Shown: positions 11,418-20,474 of the stretch, in pieces
How positions within the stretch are numbered: position 1 is the stretch's first letter
Layout of the letters: each line of letters starts with the position of its first letter
NCBI GenBank assembly: GCA_029948255.1
Contig: JALIZF010001612.1
Span: forward strand, 248,001-312,000
Reading direction: 5' to 3'
Length of the DNA stretch: 64,000 nt
DNA from: Telmatactis stephensoni
Taxonomy: Eukaryota; Cnidaria; Anthozoa; Actiniaria; Isophelliidae
Notes under the pieces: generated by a model
The model's database searches: none
What the model was told of the DNA's origin: nothing
What the model saw: only the letters and a program-made list of their open reading frames with translations
Made by a program: the position numbers and the translations under genes

Positions 11418-11494
<77 letters not shown>
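11216..11494. repeat. Microsatellites (CAT)n and (ATT)n around a second LINE 3' UTR
   Basis: (CAT)n runs at about 11265-11317 and (ATT)n at about 11417-11494. Between them, about 11340-11416 is the 3' UTR end of the same R2-type family (AGTAGCCAGTTGTAAATTGCC…AAATAAAGTTTCC). The arrays are therefore 3' tails of LINE copies. Confidence 0.85.
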
Positions 11495-11495
<1 letters not shown>

Positions 11496-11990
11496 AAATG
11501 ACTGCCTATACATCGTAGAATTGACTGTTGGTTTTGAATCCAACCTAACAAAGAATGTGAACAGAAAATACTTAAAGTACAAAACTCTTCTTACAACATT
11601 ACACAATAGTTTTAAATCTGTAAAATTGTTAATCTCTCAATCAGTTGCCTCGGAGTTTTCTCGACTGAATGTACTTCTTTTTTAGACATGATAGATGAGC
11701 TAGGATTTGAGAAGAAATATAAACTGTACATAATTAGGAAAATAGTCAACATTGCCATTAGATCAACGTATTTTATCTTTTGTAAAAGAAACAAAGATTG
11801 GGAAAATCCCGAATTGATGAAATTTTAAGTTTCTTTATCATTTCTTTTTTTTTTTCGTTTTGTTTAGTTTCATATTAATCGCTTTCATTGTAAATGTCAA
11901 TTTCAAGTAGCCAATTGTAAGTTACCTTTTATAGAGAGATTTACAATGAAAAATGAAAATAAAGTTTCCATTATTATTATTATTATTATA
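11495..11990 (+). mobile_element. R2-type LINE, 3' fragment (endonuclease end, 3' UTR, ATT tail)
   Basis: VELTVGFESNL (about 11517-11550) aligns with the LELTVGFETNL nuclease segment of the copy at 10740. A one-base shift near 11625 separates it from NLSISCLGVFS, and the frame ends in [12 protein letters not shown] at about 11829. The 3' UTR ends AAATAAAGTTTCCATT in an (ATT)n tail at about 11970-11990. It is a 5'-truncated copy. Confidence 0.85.
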
Positions 11991-12185
11991 TATAGCTATT
12001 TATATTATTCTAGTTCTTTATACTACTTATCAAACATCTAAGTCTGACTATTTTTAGCTTAGAAAATCCAAGTTCAAATTTATGCAAATGAACCAAAATC
12101 TTTATCCGACATAAAAATTCCATTGTGTTTTCTAATGAATTATTAATGAATTTGATGAATGTTTTTGAATGTTTTTCTGATAATG

Positions 12186-12480
12186 TAACCATATTATCAA
12201 ATATTAGCTCATAAATATAATTAAAGGGATATATTTTGGTATCCATATTGTGTGAACAGTCCTCATAATGTTAGGTTATTGCCATTGCCATTGTTGTTAT
12301 TGTTATTATTGTTATTAATATTGTTATTGAATTCTAAATGTTGTTATCTTCATAATGAAAACAAATAATGTAACCATATTATCAAATGTTAGCTCTTAGA
12401 TATAATTAGAGGGAATATATTTTATGAGGACCATATTTTGGTCCCCATAAAGTGAACAGTCCTCATAATGTTAGGTTTTA
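12186..12480. repeat. Direct duplication of ~100 bp at the LINE 3' end
   Basis: AATGTAACCATATTATCAAA is followed by TTAGCTC, AATATAATTA.AGGG and ATATATTTT, then GAACAGTCCTCATAATGTTAGG. This occurs at about 12183-12278 and again at about 12366-12473. The two copies are separated by a (TTATTG)n-like tract at 12285-12330, which reads on the minus strand as a LINE 3' tail. Two nearby 3' ends of one family would explain it. Confidence 0.65.
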
Positions 12481-12607
12481 ACAACATGACAGTCCCCGTA
12501 ATCAAGCAAGGGGAAGAACACGCACACACACACACCACAACATTATTTAGTAACTATGATAAAGAGGAAAAACAGAGAAAAGCTAACTTAACATAATGAA
12601 TTGAAAT

Positions 12608-14359
12608 TCAATAGAACTCAAGAAATTTACTTTTGATGTTACATTTAAACTTCTTCATGCTCATCATTTTTACAGAGTCATCAATAGAATTCCAAATTGA
12701 TGACCCTGTAAATCTGATATTAAATTTACCATAATTTGTTCGTATTTTGGGCAAATAAAAGTGATCTCTAGTTGCTGACCTTGTATTATAATTATGAATT
12801 TGTTTAACTGAAGTGAAAAAGCGATCAAAAATAGTAGGCAGAATATTATTTTTAAATTTATACATAAAGACTGCAGTGCAGTATTCTACAAGATCATGCA
12901 ATTTCATTATGTTAAGGCTTTTAAATAAGGGACTAGAACGAGCATCAAATGCCGAAAAGGTAACTAATCGCACAACCTTTTTTTGCAGAATAAAGATCGG
13001 CTGTAAAGTAGTTGGATAAGTATTGCCCCAAGTTAGAATCCCATAGATTAAATATGGGTAAATTAACGCATAATATAGATTTACAAGGATATCAGTGTCA
13101 ACATAATAGCGTAATTTCGATAGAATTCCAACATTTCTTTTGATCTTTTTTGAGATATATTTGATATGAAATTTCCAAGACAGATTAGAATCAATGAATA
13201 TTCCAAGATATTTTAATGATTCTTCTTGCTTTAATTTTTTATTGTTTAATTTTAGTTCAAAATTAATCGTGATTTTCTTTTGCCTTGCATGAAAGAGAAC
13301 AAAGTTGGACTTTTCAATGTTAAGTGACAATTTATTTGCACATAACCAAACATGAATATTAATCAATTCAGAATTAATATTCCGTTGTAAGACATTGAGA
13401 TTTTTGTGCCTATAAAATAAGTTTGCATCATCTGCAAATAGGTTAAAGTCAAAGAGAGTAGAGCATAGATGAAAATCATTTATATAGATCAAAAATAAGA
13501 TTGGTCCAAGAACAGACCCTTGCGGAATTCCACAAGATATTGTAACCAGGTCAGATTTAGAATTATTTATAGTGACTGATTGTTGACGATTACTGAGATA
13601 TGATATAAACCAGTTTTTAGTTGTGCCTCTAATCCCATAATAGTCTAGCTTGTTTATCAGAATATTGTGGTCTACCGTATCAAACGCTTTACTAAAATCC
13701 AAAAATATACCACAAGAATAATCAGAATCATCAATGGCCGTTTGAATTTTATCTATAATACTAAGTAAAGCATAATCCGTTGAATGATTGCTACGAAAGC
13801 CAAATTGATTACCAAATAAAAGGTTATTTTTCTCAAGAAATGTTACTAAACGATTTGCCATCAGTTTTTCAAGTAGTTTATCAAATACAGATAGTAAGGA
13901 AATAGGTCGGTAATTGGAAAGAGAATATTGAGAATCTTTTTTATAAATTGGAATTACATTAGATGTTTTTAAACTGGAGGGAACTATACCAAGAGAGAAA
14001 GAGATATTAAACAGCATTTCAAGCGGATGAGATATAATGTTTTTAACTAATTTAAGGACCTTGATAGGGGCGCTAAATGGTCCAGTAGATTTATTATCCT
14101 TAAGGCAAGAGATTTCTCTCTCGATTTCTGGCGCATCTACAGGAAAGACATAAAAACTAGTTGGTATTGGAGTTTTAAGATAGTCCATTGGCGATTTATC
14201 AACATCTTCAATCTTATCTGCTAAATTGACACCGACAGTTGAGAAATAGTTATTAAACGCATCAGCTATTTCCTTTGGCTCCGTTATTACAGTATCATTT
14301 TCAATAATTTTATTAATATTATGACTATTTTTTGATTTAAAGTGAACACAGCATTTCAA
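12608..14359 (-). CDS. LINE ORF2, reverse transcriptase part, open frame
   Basis: The 583-residue frame carries all RT blocks of a Jockey/CR1-type non-LTR element in order. They include VIPIYKKDS and NYRPISLLS, QFGFRSNHST, FLDFSKAFDTVDH (first catalytic Asp), GIPQGSVLGPILFLIYIND, LFADDANLFY (catalytic Asp pair) and KYLGIFID (thumb). The C-terminus ends in the family signature SSIWNSIDDSVK…FK. RT would copy the element's RNA at the nicked target. The frame opens at the deletion junction near 14350, so the first residues are not a natural start. The in-frame Met may be fortuitous. Confidence 0.88.
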   Translation of the reverse strand: MKCCVHFKSKNSHNINKIIENDTVITEPKEIADAFNNYFSTVGVNLADKIEDVDKSPMDYLKTPIPTSFYVFPVDAPEIEREISCLKDNKSTGPFSAPIKVLKLVKNIISHPLEMLFNISFSLGIVPSSLKTSNVIPIYKKDSQYSLSNYRPISLLSVFDKLLEKLMANRLVTFLEKNNLLFGNQFGFRSNHSTDYALLSIIDKIQTAIDDSDYSCGIFLDFSKAFDTVDHNILINKLDYYGIRGTTKNWFISYLSNRQQSVTINNSKSDLVTISCGIPQGSVLGPILFLIYINDFHLCSTLFDFNLFADDANLFYRHKNLNVLQRNINSELINIHVWLCANKLSLNIEKSNFVLFHARQKKITINFELKLNNKKLKQEESLKYLGIFIDSNLSWKFHIKYISKKIKRNVGILSKLRYYVDTDILVNLYYALIYPYLIYGILTWGNTYPTTLQPIFILQKKVVRLVTFSAFDARSSPLFKSLNIMKLHDLVEYCTAVFMYKFKNNILPTIFDRFFTSVKQIHNYNTRSATRDHFYLPKIRTNYGKFNIRFTGSSIWNSIDDSVKMMSMKKFKCNIKSKFLEFY

Positions 14360-14846
14360 AGTCAGTATTAGACATAGTAAAATCTTTACGGATGGAGAAA
14401 TTTAAATCATGCCTAACATAGAACCCAACACCTCCTGCATTTGAAAGACTTGGTTCATGAACGAAATCATAGTCTATTATGTTGACATTGCTAAAACTCT
14501 CATTGTCTTTTTTAAACTTGGTTTCTGATAGACCAATTATGGAAAATGGATACCTCAGTTCTTCCAATAACTGATGTAGGTTATCATAATTTGCTACTAA
14601 ACTTCGTATATTACAGTGCAATGCAGCAAAGGCTGTGCGACTCATAGAACATTCCTTTATATTAGGGCAATTGTTGAAATCACCAGTAGTATAATAGCCA
14701 AAATTAGCCTCAAAGGGCATATGCAAATCTGCATCTAGATCTGAAAGATTAGGAATATTTGAAACTGGTGAAGTTATATTAAGTAAAGGCAATTGATCTA
14801 ACTCAGTAATCCTATTTTGAAAACTATCATTAGAAATAGAGTCCAT
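14337..14846 (-). pseudogene. LINE ORF2, N-terminal AP-endonuclease fragment
   Basis: The 169-residue frame starts MDSISNDSFQN. It has the first APE-type motifs of LINE endonucleases: ALHCNIRSLVANYDNL, then FSIIGLSETK (catalytic Glu in SETK), then GGVGFYVRHDL. It stops after FEMLCSL where it overlaps the RT frame. The catalytic Asp/His motifs of the domain's second half are absent, so nuclease function is lost. Confidence 0.85.
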
Positions 14847-14876
14847 AGATCATAAATATACTAATGTTCAATGGAT

Positions 14877-15152
14877 TTATTTTATACTGGCCTGTAACTT
14901 TTTCAATTCATCTATGCTGTTAATGGCAATGGCTTTGGATTTTTCGTCCTTTCGTAGAAAGGTCCTTCCGTTCGATGTCCAGATGAATGCAAACTTCTGG
15001 TCTTTCTTAAATTTGAGGCTTGCGTTGAAAATCTTCTGATTTCTTTCGGTAAGGCATTCATTGATGTAGATATGAGTATCTTCTTCAAATTCAAGATCCT
15101 TGATCGTGCAACCTTTCAGTTTGGTTCGCGCCTTGTAGAACCGATCTTTCAC
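14877..15152 (-). pseudogene. LINE ORF1 C-terminal fragment
   Basis: The 91-residue frame has HIYINECLTERNQKIFNASL and FAFIWTSNGRTFLRKD, followed by a stop 27 bases before the ORF2 start. This matches the C-terminal end of ORF1-type proteins of CR1-like elements (…VNE.LT..N..LF…FIWT.NG.I..RK). ORF1 binds the element's RNA. The 5' part is missing by truncation. Confidence 0.7.
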
Positions 15153-15165
15153 GTGGATTATGTCT

Positions 15166-15553
15166 AGTAACGGTCATTTCCAGGTTGAAAGCCAAATATA
15201 CCCTGTTAGAAATGCTCTCAAAATGACTGATTTTTTCAAACATCATGGCAAATATTGAGTTCAAAAATAAAGATTAATGCTTATTTAAGTCTCAGAACTC
15301 AGGATAGCTTGTTACCTCTTTCCCTCATCCCCGTCTCCTCCCCTCACCCCTATTTGCGTGTTCAAACGGAACGTTCTGGTGTACGTCGATCAGGTGGCAC
15401 ATACAGCACAATCAAAGAACAGTGAAAACGATAGCCTGGTTTTCATTATCGAAGCAAGACAACGCCAAGGTCGTGTTTTCACTTGTAAAAGTAGCGACGC
15501 AAGCATAAACGCTAGCGCAAAAGAACGGAAGGTTTTATTTTTCTTCTGCGGGC
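15166..15553. other. No gene seen
   Basis: This is a mixed stretch between the LINE truncation point and the minisatellite, including a C/T-rich run at 15315-15350. The open frames that start here run into the repeat and have no domain signature. Confidence 0.4.
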
Positions 15554-15800
15554 TTGCGTCGACTTGCGTCGTCTTTCGTTGTCTTTCGTCGTCTTGCGTT
15601 GTCTTGCTTCGTCTTGCGTCGTCTTTCGTTGTCTTTCGTTGTCTTGCGTTGTCTTGCGTTGTCTTGCGTCGTCTTGCGCCGTCTTGCTTCGTCTTGCGTT
15701 GTCTTGCGTCGTCTTGCATGCGTTGTGTTGAGTCATCGTGCGTGGTCTTGCGTGGTTTTCTGTTGTCTTGCGTCGTCTTGCGTCGTCTTGCGTCGTTAGC
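15554..15800. repeat. 10-bp minisatellite TCTTGCGTCG
   Basis: There are about 24 copies of TCTTGCGT(C/T)G with point variants. The unit length of 10 is not a multiple of three, and stop codons are rare in the unit. Long open frames therefore appear in several frames on both strands (VVLRRLASSC- and QDDARQRKTT-like repeats). They are artefacts, not genes. Confidence 0.92.
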
Positions 15801-15822
15801 GTGACCCAGGCATTATATCGTG

Positions 15823-15950
15823 TTTTATACCACACCATAGGAAATACAGCCAATCAGAAAGCATGAAAGCCATTGTATATTCGGCGGTATTCAACTGTCT
15901 CTTCCCATGACACATTGTCATTATTTGCTGTATTTTATATGGTGTGGGCT
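15823..15950. mobile_element. Small inverted-repeat element (MITE-like)
   Basis: TTTTATACCACACCATAGGAAATACAGC at 15823-15850 pairs with GCTGTATTTTATATGGTGTGGG at 15928-15949. No clear target duplication is visible. Confidence 0.5.
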
Positions 15951-17568
15951 TAGGGTAGGATAAAATAATTGTATGTATTTGCTACCTGGCGCATAAAATC
16001 AAATCAAAGCGATTTGAATTCATGCTACGGGGACAAATTCTAATGTAAGTCAGGAATTTTGTAAGAAATGGTTCCCAATTTTATTATTCAAATAAATATT
16101 TAAAAGTAAAAATATTATCACTTGCGAGAAAAAAAGTCCTGATATTCGAAAAAAGAAAAAAATAGCAGAAAACGTCCAGACATTCGAAAAAAGAAAAGGA
16201 AAAAAAAAGGAAGAAATTTGTAATGTCTAGGAAATGCACCCCACAGAAACAATGCAGTAAGATATATGAATAATTATAATTACAAATAAAAAATGAAAAT
16301 GAAATTTATCAGAAAAAAAATCAAAAACACCAAACATTTAAAAACAATTTCAAAAAGATGTAATTTTAACTTAAAGCTTGGGAAAGAAACGGAAAAAAAT
16401 GAAGAAAAAAAGAAGTCAGAAAAGAATCCGGCGTCGACGAGGATCCAACCTGTAACCCCTTAAAGAGCACCCCCCGGAAATAAAATAACAGACTAAATCA
16501 ATAACTGTAAAAAGAAAAAGAAAATGAAATTTTGGGACGATTCTCCCGAGACATTCTGAGAAGCTGAGACATCGAATCGACTTACGTTACGGATGAAGAT
16601 TTCGGCCCCATCCACGCTATCCCGGTGCTACATGTTACAGTTATCTTAGCCCGAAGGCCAGGGAGGGAGACGATATCCGGACCCTAATCCATACCTTTAG
16701 ATATCACCTTAGACCGCTGCGCTACCTAGACACTTAATAAATTTAATGACTAATCGGGGTAGTCTATTCGGCGAAGTTTCATTGTAATGCTAATACTCCC
16801 CAGGGAAAGAAATGAACCAATCAGAGTCCAGCTATCAACAAAATGGTTGTTTTGTAAATAAATAGAAAGAGAAAATAAAAGAATAAGTTTTCAGGAACAT
16901 CGAGCTTGTCTGCATTGTTTTACTCCATCGATTTGTCCCAATTCCCCAGGGAGATAGAAGAACCAATCAAAATCTAGTCGATTGAAGAGGGATCAATAAA
17001 TTTCCATGATTATTTTAAGCACAGCAAGCTTCAAGCCGTTACGTACGCTATTACTTATGGATTTTTATTTCCGTTGCAAAGTAAATTGATCGGCCTCACT
17101 GAAGATGTTCAGTTGGAATCCACGTTTCTTATTTCAGGAATATCCCCAGAGCGTAATCAGATTAAGACATCAGCAAAGGTAAGTTATTTTATAAGTTAAG
17201 GTGAGTTAAAATTTGGATTTATACTTTTAGCTCATCGTTTTAAAACAAAGCTCGTAGTTGTTTACATGTACGCGTTTGTTCTTGAATATTAACACCAAAT
17301 TTGTTAGTTACATGGTCGATTTGAGTTTAATTGTGTAAGTAGACGAGAAATTAAATTATAACTGATCTCGTCAAAATGTATCCCCGAAAACTCCACAGAG
17401 AATCTCGTAATGCAGAATGCCAAACTCGTGCAAGTTTTTATAAAGTTTTTATAAAAAGTAAACCTTTTAAATCTTTCATAGTGTTTTCATTACATGATGA
17501 AATCTTTCAAGTGATTCACTGCTCTGCCTGACGAATTATCCTATACATATATAGTCAAGATAATTATA
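15951..17568. other. AT-rich intergenic DNA with one possible tRNA-derived relic
   Basis: No open frame is convincing. On the minus strand around 16735-16600, TAGGTAGCGCAGCGGTCTAAGG matches a pol III A box, but the expected B box is degenerate (GGGTCCGGATATCG). It could be an old tRNA-derived SINE. The rest is A-rich (16080-16430) or unstructured. Confidence 0.35.
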
Positions 17569-17730
17569 AGTAATACCATGACCCTGAGGGATATTAGTGA
17601 TTAAATGTCCCCGAAGCCGAGGGAGGTTTAGTGGAAGTCCCGAGGCCGTAGGCCTCGGGACTTTTACTAAACCTCCCGAGGCTGAGGGGACATTTAATCA
17701 CTAATATCCCGAAGAAGTCATGGTATTACT
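17569..17730. mobile_element. 162-bp fold-back element, AGTAATACCATGA termini
   Basis: The sequence is a near-perfect palindrome. AGTAATACCATGACCCTGAG at the left is mirrored by the right end …CATGGTATTACT, with the loop at about 17650 (GAGGCC/GTAGGCCTC). Internal arms include GATATTAGTGATTAAATGTCC and its complement. It would extrude or fold into a long hairpin. Target duplication is unclear. Confidence 0.85.
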
Positions 17731-17732
17731 TT

Positions 17733-18302
17733 GTAATACTATGATCACCGAGGAAATAAACGAAATATACTTCGCTGTTTGTTCATCCAAAACTTGAAAA
17801 TATTATACAATTCTTTTACCAATTGTGCGTAACCCTGTTCTCTGGGGACTTTCGAAAATAGATTTCTTTGTTTTATACTTACAATGAACAAGTATTTATA
17901 GGTTGTTAATCAATTCGAAAGCTAAATGCTTTCTTTGTGTCGTTATGCGCATGCGCAAAATAGAATGCATAGATCCCACACGCGTAAGAGTGTGGCAGTG
18001 GTAAGAGGTATCGGTGCGTTAGAAAGTTATAGAGTTTCGGGACAGCGTGCAAAGTTGTCCCGATCGTCCCGATGATTGCGTTAAATGAGGGACAACCACT
18101 CATGAATAACATGAGGGACGATTAGTTCTAATCGTCCCTCATTAATTATGGATGAGGGACGATTAGTTCTAATCATCCCTCATTCATAATTAATGAGGGA
18201 ATATTAGAACTAATTTTCCCTCTTTCTATTCATGAGGGAGGGATGTTAGCGATTAAACGTCCCTCCAAAAACAATAGATCCCGAGGTGATCATGGTATTA
18301 CT
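17733..18302. mobile_element. 570-bp inverted-repeat element of the same family, with internal hairpins
   Basis: GTAATACTATGATCACCGAGG at 17733 is mirrored by CCCGAGGTGATCATGGTATTAC ending near 18302. It abuts the preceding fold-back with the same terminal motif. Inside, 18100-18250 holds several copies of a palindrome around GAGGGACGATTAGTTCTAAT / ATTAGAACTAATCGTCCCTC. It has no coding capacity. Confidence 0.7.
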
Positions 18303-18849
18303 AAAATTACACGATTGCAAAAAACAGAGTAAGCACCAGACTGAGACACGCACGTCACGTGATTTGACATGTTTCACCGCATTTGTGCTATTTTTAAACC
18401 ACAGGTCACTTACGCGCGCTCGTCAATTTTGAACATTTACATTCATTTGCTTCCAACGCGAGGTGAATTCGTTCGAATCGTGTTCTAAAAAGAAATCGAA
18501 TGGGGGACAACACGTCAAGGTTTTTATAAGGGTGTGTGCGGAGTCTCAGTCACCTGATTATACTCTCCTGGATTTAGTCGTTATTTTTGATGTTAGTCTT
18601 GTGGTTAGGGAACGGGAACTAATTTCGAAAACTGAAGAACTGATGTCCAAAGCTGTTTTTTATCATAATCGGTACCTATTTTAATAACCCATATCAATCT
18701 TGGAGCGGGGAAGGGAGTGGGGTGGGGGTGGGAAAGAACTAGAACCCTTCACTGCCCCTCTGACTTTCTCATGCGACCTACGCTGGGGCTATTGTTAATG
18801 GAGCTTGTTGCTTAATTTGTAGAAACCCAGAACATCGTGCGTGTGTCCG
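18303..18849. other. No gene seen
   Basis: One 73-codon frame (18463-18684) lies here, without domain signature or splice context that I can support. A G-rich run follows at 18705-18735. Confidence 0.35.
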
Positions 18850-18998
18850 ACCCTGCAACAGGTGCGCGCAACAGTTGGAGAAGTAGAAACGAGTTATTTT
18901 TCTGAATCCATACCAGCCTTGCAACAGATCGCGCAACGTTTTGCGCAACAACTACAACCGAGCTTTTTCTGGGGCATTGCGCGCGCCTGTTGCAGGGG
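18850..18998. mobile_element. Inverted-repeat element, CCCTGCAACAGG termini
   Basis: ACCCTGCAACAGGTGCGCGCAA at 18849 is mirrored by TTGCGCGCGCCTGTTGCAGGGG ending at 18998. TTGCGCG-type motifs are also repeated inside and just outside (19010-19030). Its length of about 150 bp and lack of coding sequence fit a MITE. Confidence 0.65.
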
Positions 18999-19477
18999 TT
19001 AACACACGTTCTGTTGCGCGCAACATTGCAATAACGGCTTGGACTATTTAAATTGTTATGAGTTGGATTTTGGTATTTCAAACCTTGGCTACCATTTCCA
19101 GAGCTAATTTAATGCACACATTCCAGATGGCGCGGATCTTCAGTAACGAAAATTCGGATAAATTTCGACGAATTTTTCGTTCTTTTACTCAAGTAAGCAT
19201 ACGTCTGTTGTGGGCAGGGCCAGAGTTCAAACGTCGCCCGAACAAAAATTCTTACACATGTTCTAAAATGAAACACTTATAATCATAGATAAAAACAGTT
19301 TTCTGATAAACGTCATTAAAGTCCGTATGCTTTTTCCTTGTGCTTGTCTACTGACACCTATCGTTTCCTTAGTCTGGATTTTAACCTTCTTCTCTGGATG
19401 GACTGGATGGAGAAGGTCGAAATGTGGCACTACAGTATGTATTCTAGTGAAAGACTTGTGTACTGTAAAACATTGTT

Positions 19478-19660
19478 GGGTCTTGTTGTGTTCTGTGAAA
19501 AATTGTTGTTCCACAAAACTTTGTTGTGTTCAGTGAAAGATTGTTGTGTTCCACGAAACTTTGTTGTGTTCAGTGAAAGACTGTTGTGTTCCACGAAAAT
19601 TTGTTGTGTTCAGTGAAAGACTGTTGTGTTCCACGAGACTTTGTTGTGTTTTCAAAGCAA
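19478..19660. repeat. ~40-bp tandem repeat
   Basis: TTTGTTGTGTTCAGTGAAAGA alternates with CTGTTGTGTTCCACGAAAC. The two half-units are related to each other and form a 39-40-bp unit repeated about four times. The plus-strand frames through it are repeat artefacts. Confidence 0.85.
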
Positions 19661-19951
19661 TTTTGCATTGTGTTTTGCCCCTGTGGGCCACCGTAAGTAG
19701 CTAATTGAGAAATGCACCAGTAAATGCAATGACATATTGACAATATCCAAAGGTCCTTTCCAGTCCATTCATGGTTCAGCTATCGATCGACTGGCCATAC
19801 TGTACTAGTGTCTTCCAATAATAACAATATTTTGGTGAAACTACGTCGATTAAAATCTGATTTTTAATTTATATCTGGGGTTTTGTTTGGGTAACAATAC
19901 CTTGAAGGGGACTTGGTGTTCTGTTGTAAGGTAACCTGCCTTTACGGGCAA

Positions 19952-20440
19952 ATCATGAAATCATGAAATCATGAAATCATGAAATCATGAAATCATGAAA
20001 TCATGAAATCATGAAATCATGAAATCATGAAATCATGAAATCATGAAATCATGAAATCATGAAATCATGAAATCATGAAATCATGAAATCATGAAATCAT
20101 GAAATCATGAAATCATGAAATCATGAAATCATGAAATCATGAAATCATGAAATCATGAAATCATGAAATCATGAAATCATGAAATCATGAAATCATGAAA
20201 TCATGAAATCATGAAATCATGAAATCATGAAATCATGAAATCATTAAATCATTAAATCATTAAATCAAATCATTATCATTAAATCATTAGATCATTAGAT
20301 CATTAGATCATTAGATCATTAAATCATTAAATCATTAAATCATTAAATCATTAAATCATTAAATCATTAAATCATTAAATCATTAAATCATTAAATCATT
20401 AAATCATTAAATCATTAAATCATTAAATCATTGAATCAAT
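19952..20440. repeat. 8-bp tandem array GAAATCAT grading into TAAATCAT
   Basis: There are about 36 almost perfect copies of ATGAAATC (19952-20240), then ATTAAATC/ATTAGATC variants to 20440. The switch is sharp at about 20241, with a short disturbance (AAATCAAATCATTATC) at 20260-20275. The array ends about 35 bp from an Ig exon donor site. Confidence 0.95.
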
Positions 20441-20474
20441 CAATAAAAGAAAATAAATAATATATAATACTCAC

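Larger units (their letters stand above)
12480..15165 (-). mobile_element. CR1/L2-like LINE, 5'-truncated, with a deletion in the endonuclease
   Basis: On the minus strand the order is the end of ORF1 (15152-14877), the start of ORF2 endonuclease (14846-14337) and reverse transcriptase to the ORF2 stop (14359-12608). It is truncated near 15165 and lacks most of ORF1. The frame between endonuclease and RT is broken by an internal deletion of the larger part of the endonuclease. The RT itself is a single uninterrupted 583-codon frame, so the copy is young compared with the other LINE fragments in the window. Confidence 0.88.

Noticed and set aside
12813..13019. Plus-strand 68-codon frame
   Set aside because: Antisense shadow of the LINE reverse transcriptase.
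15358..15853. Four overlapping open frames of 81-148 codons on both strands
   Set aside because: They are translations of the 10-bp TCTTGCGTCG minisatellite; repetitive composition in every frame and no domain.
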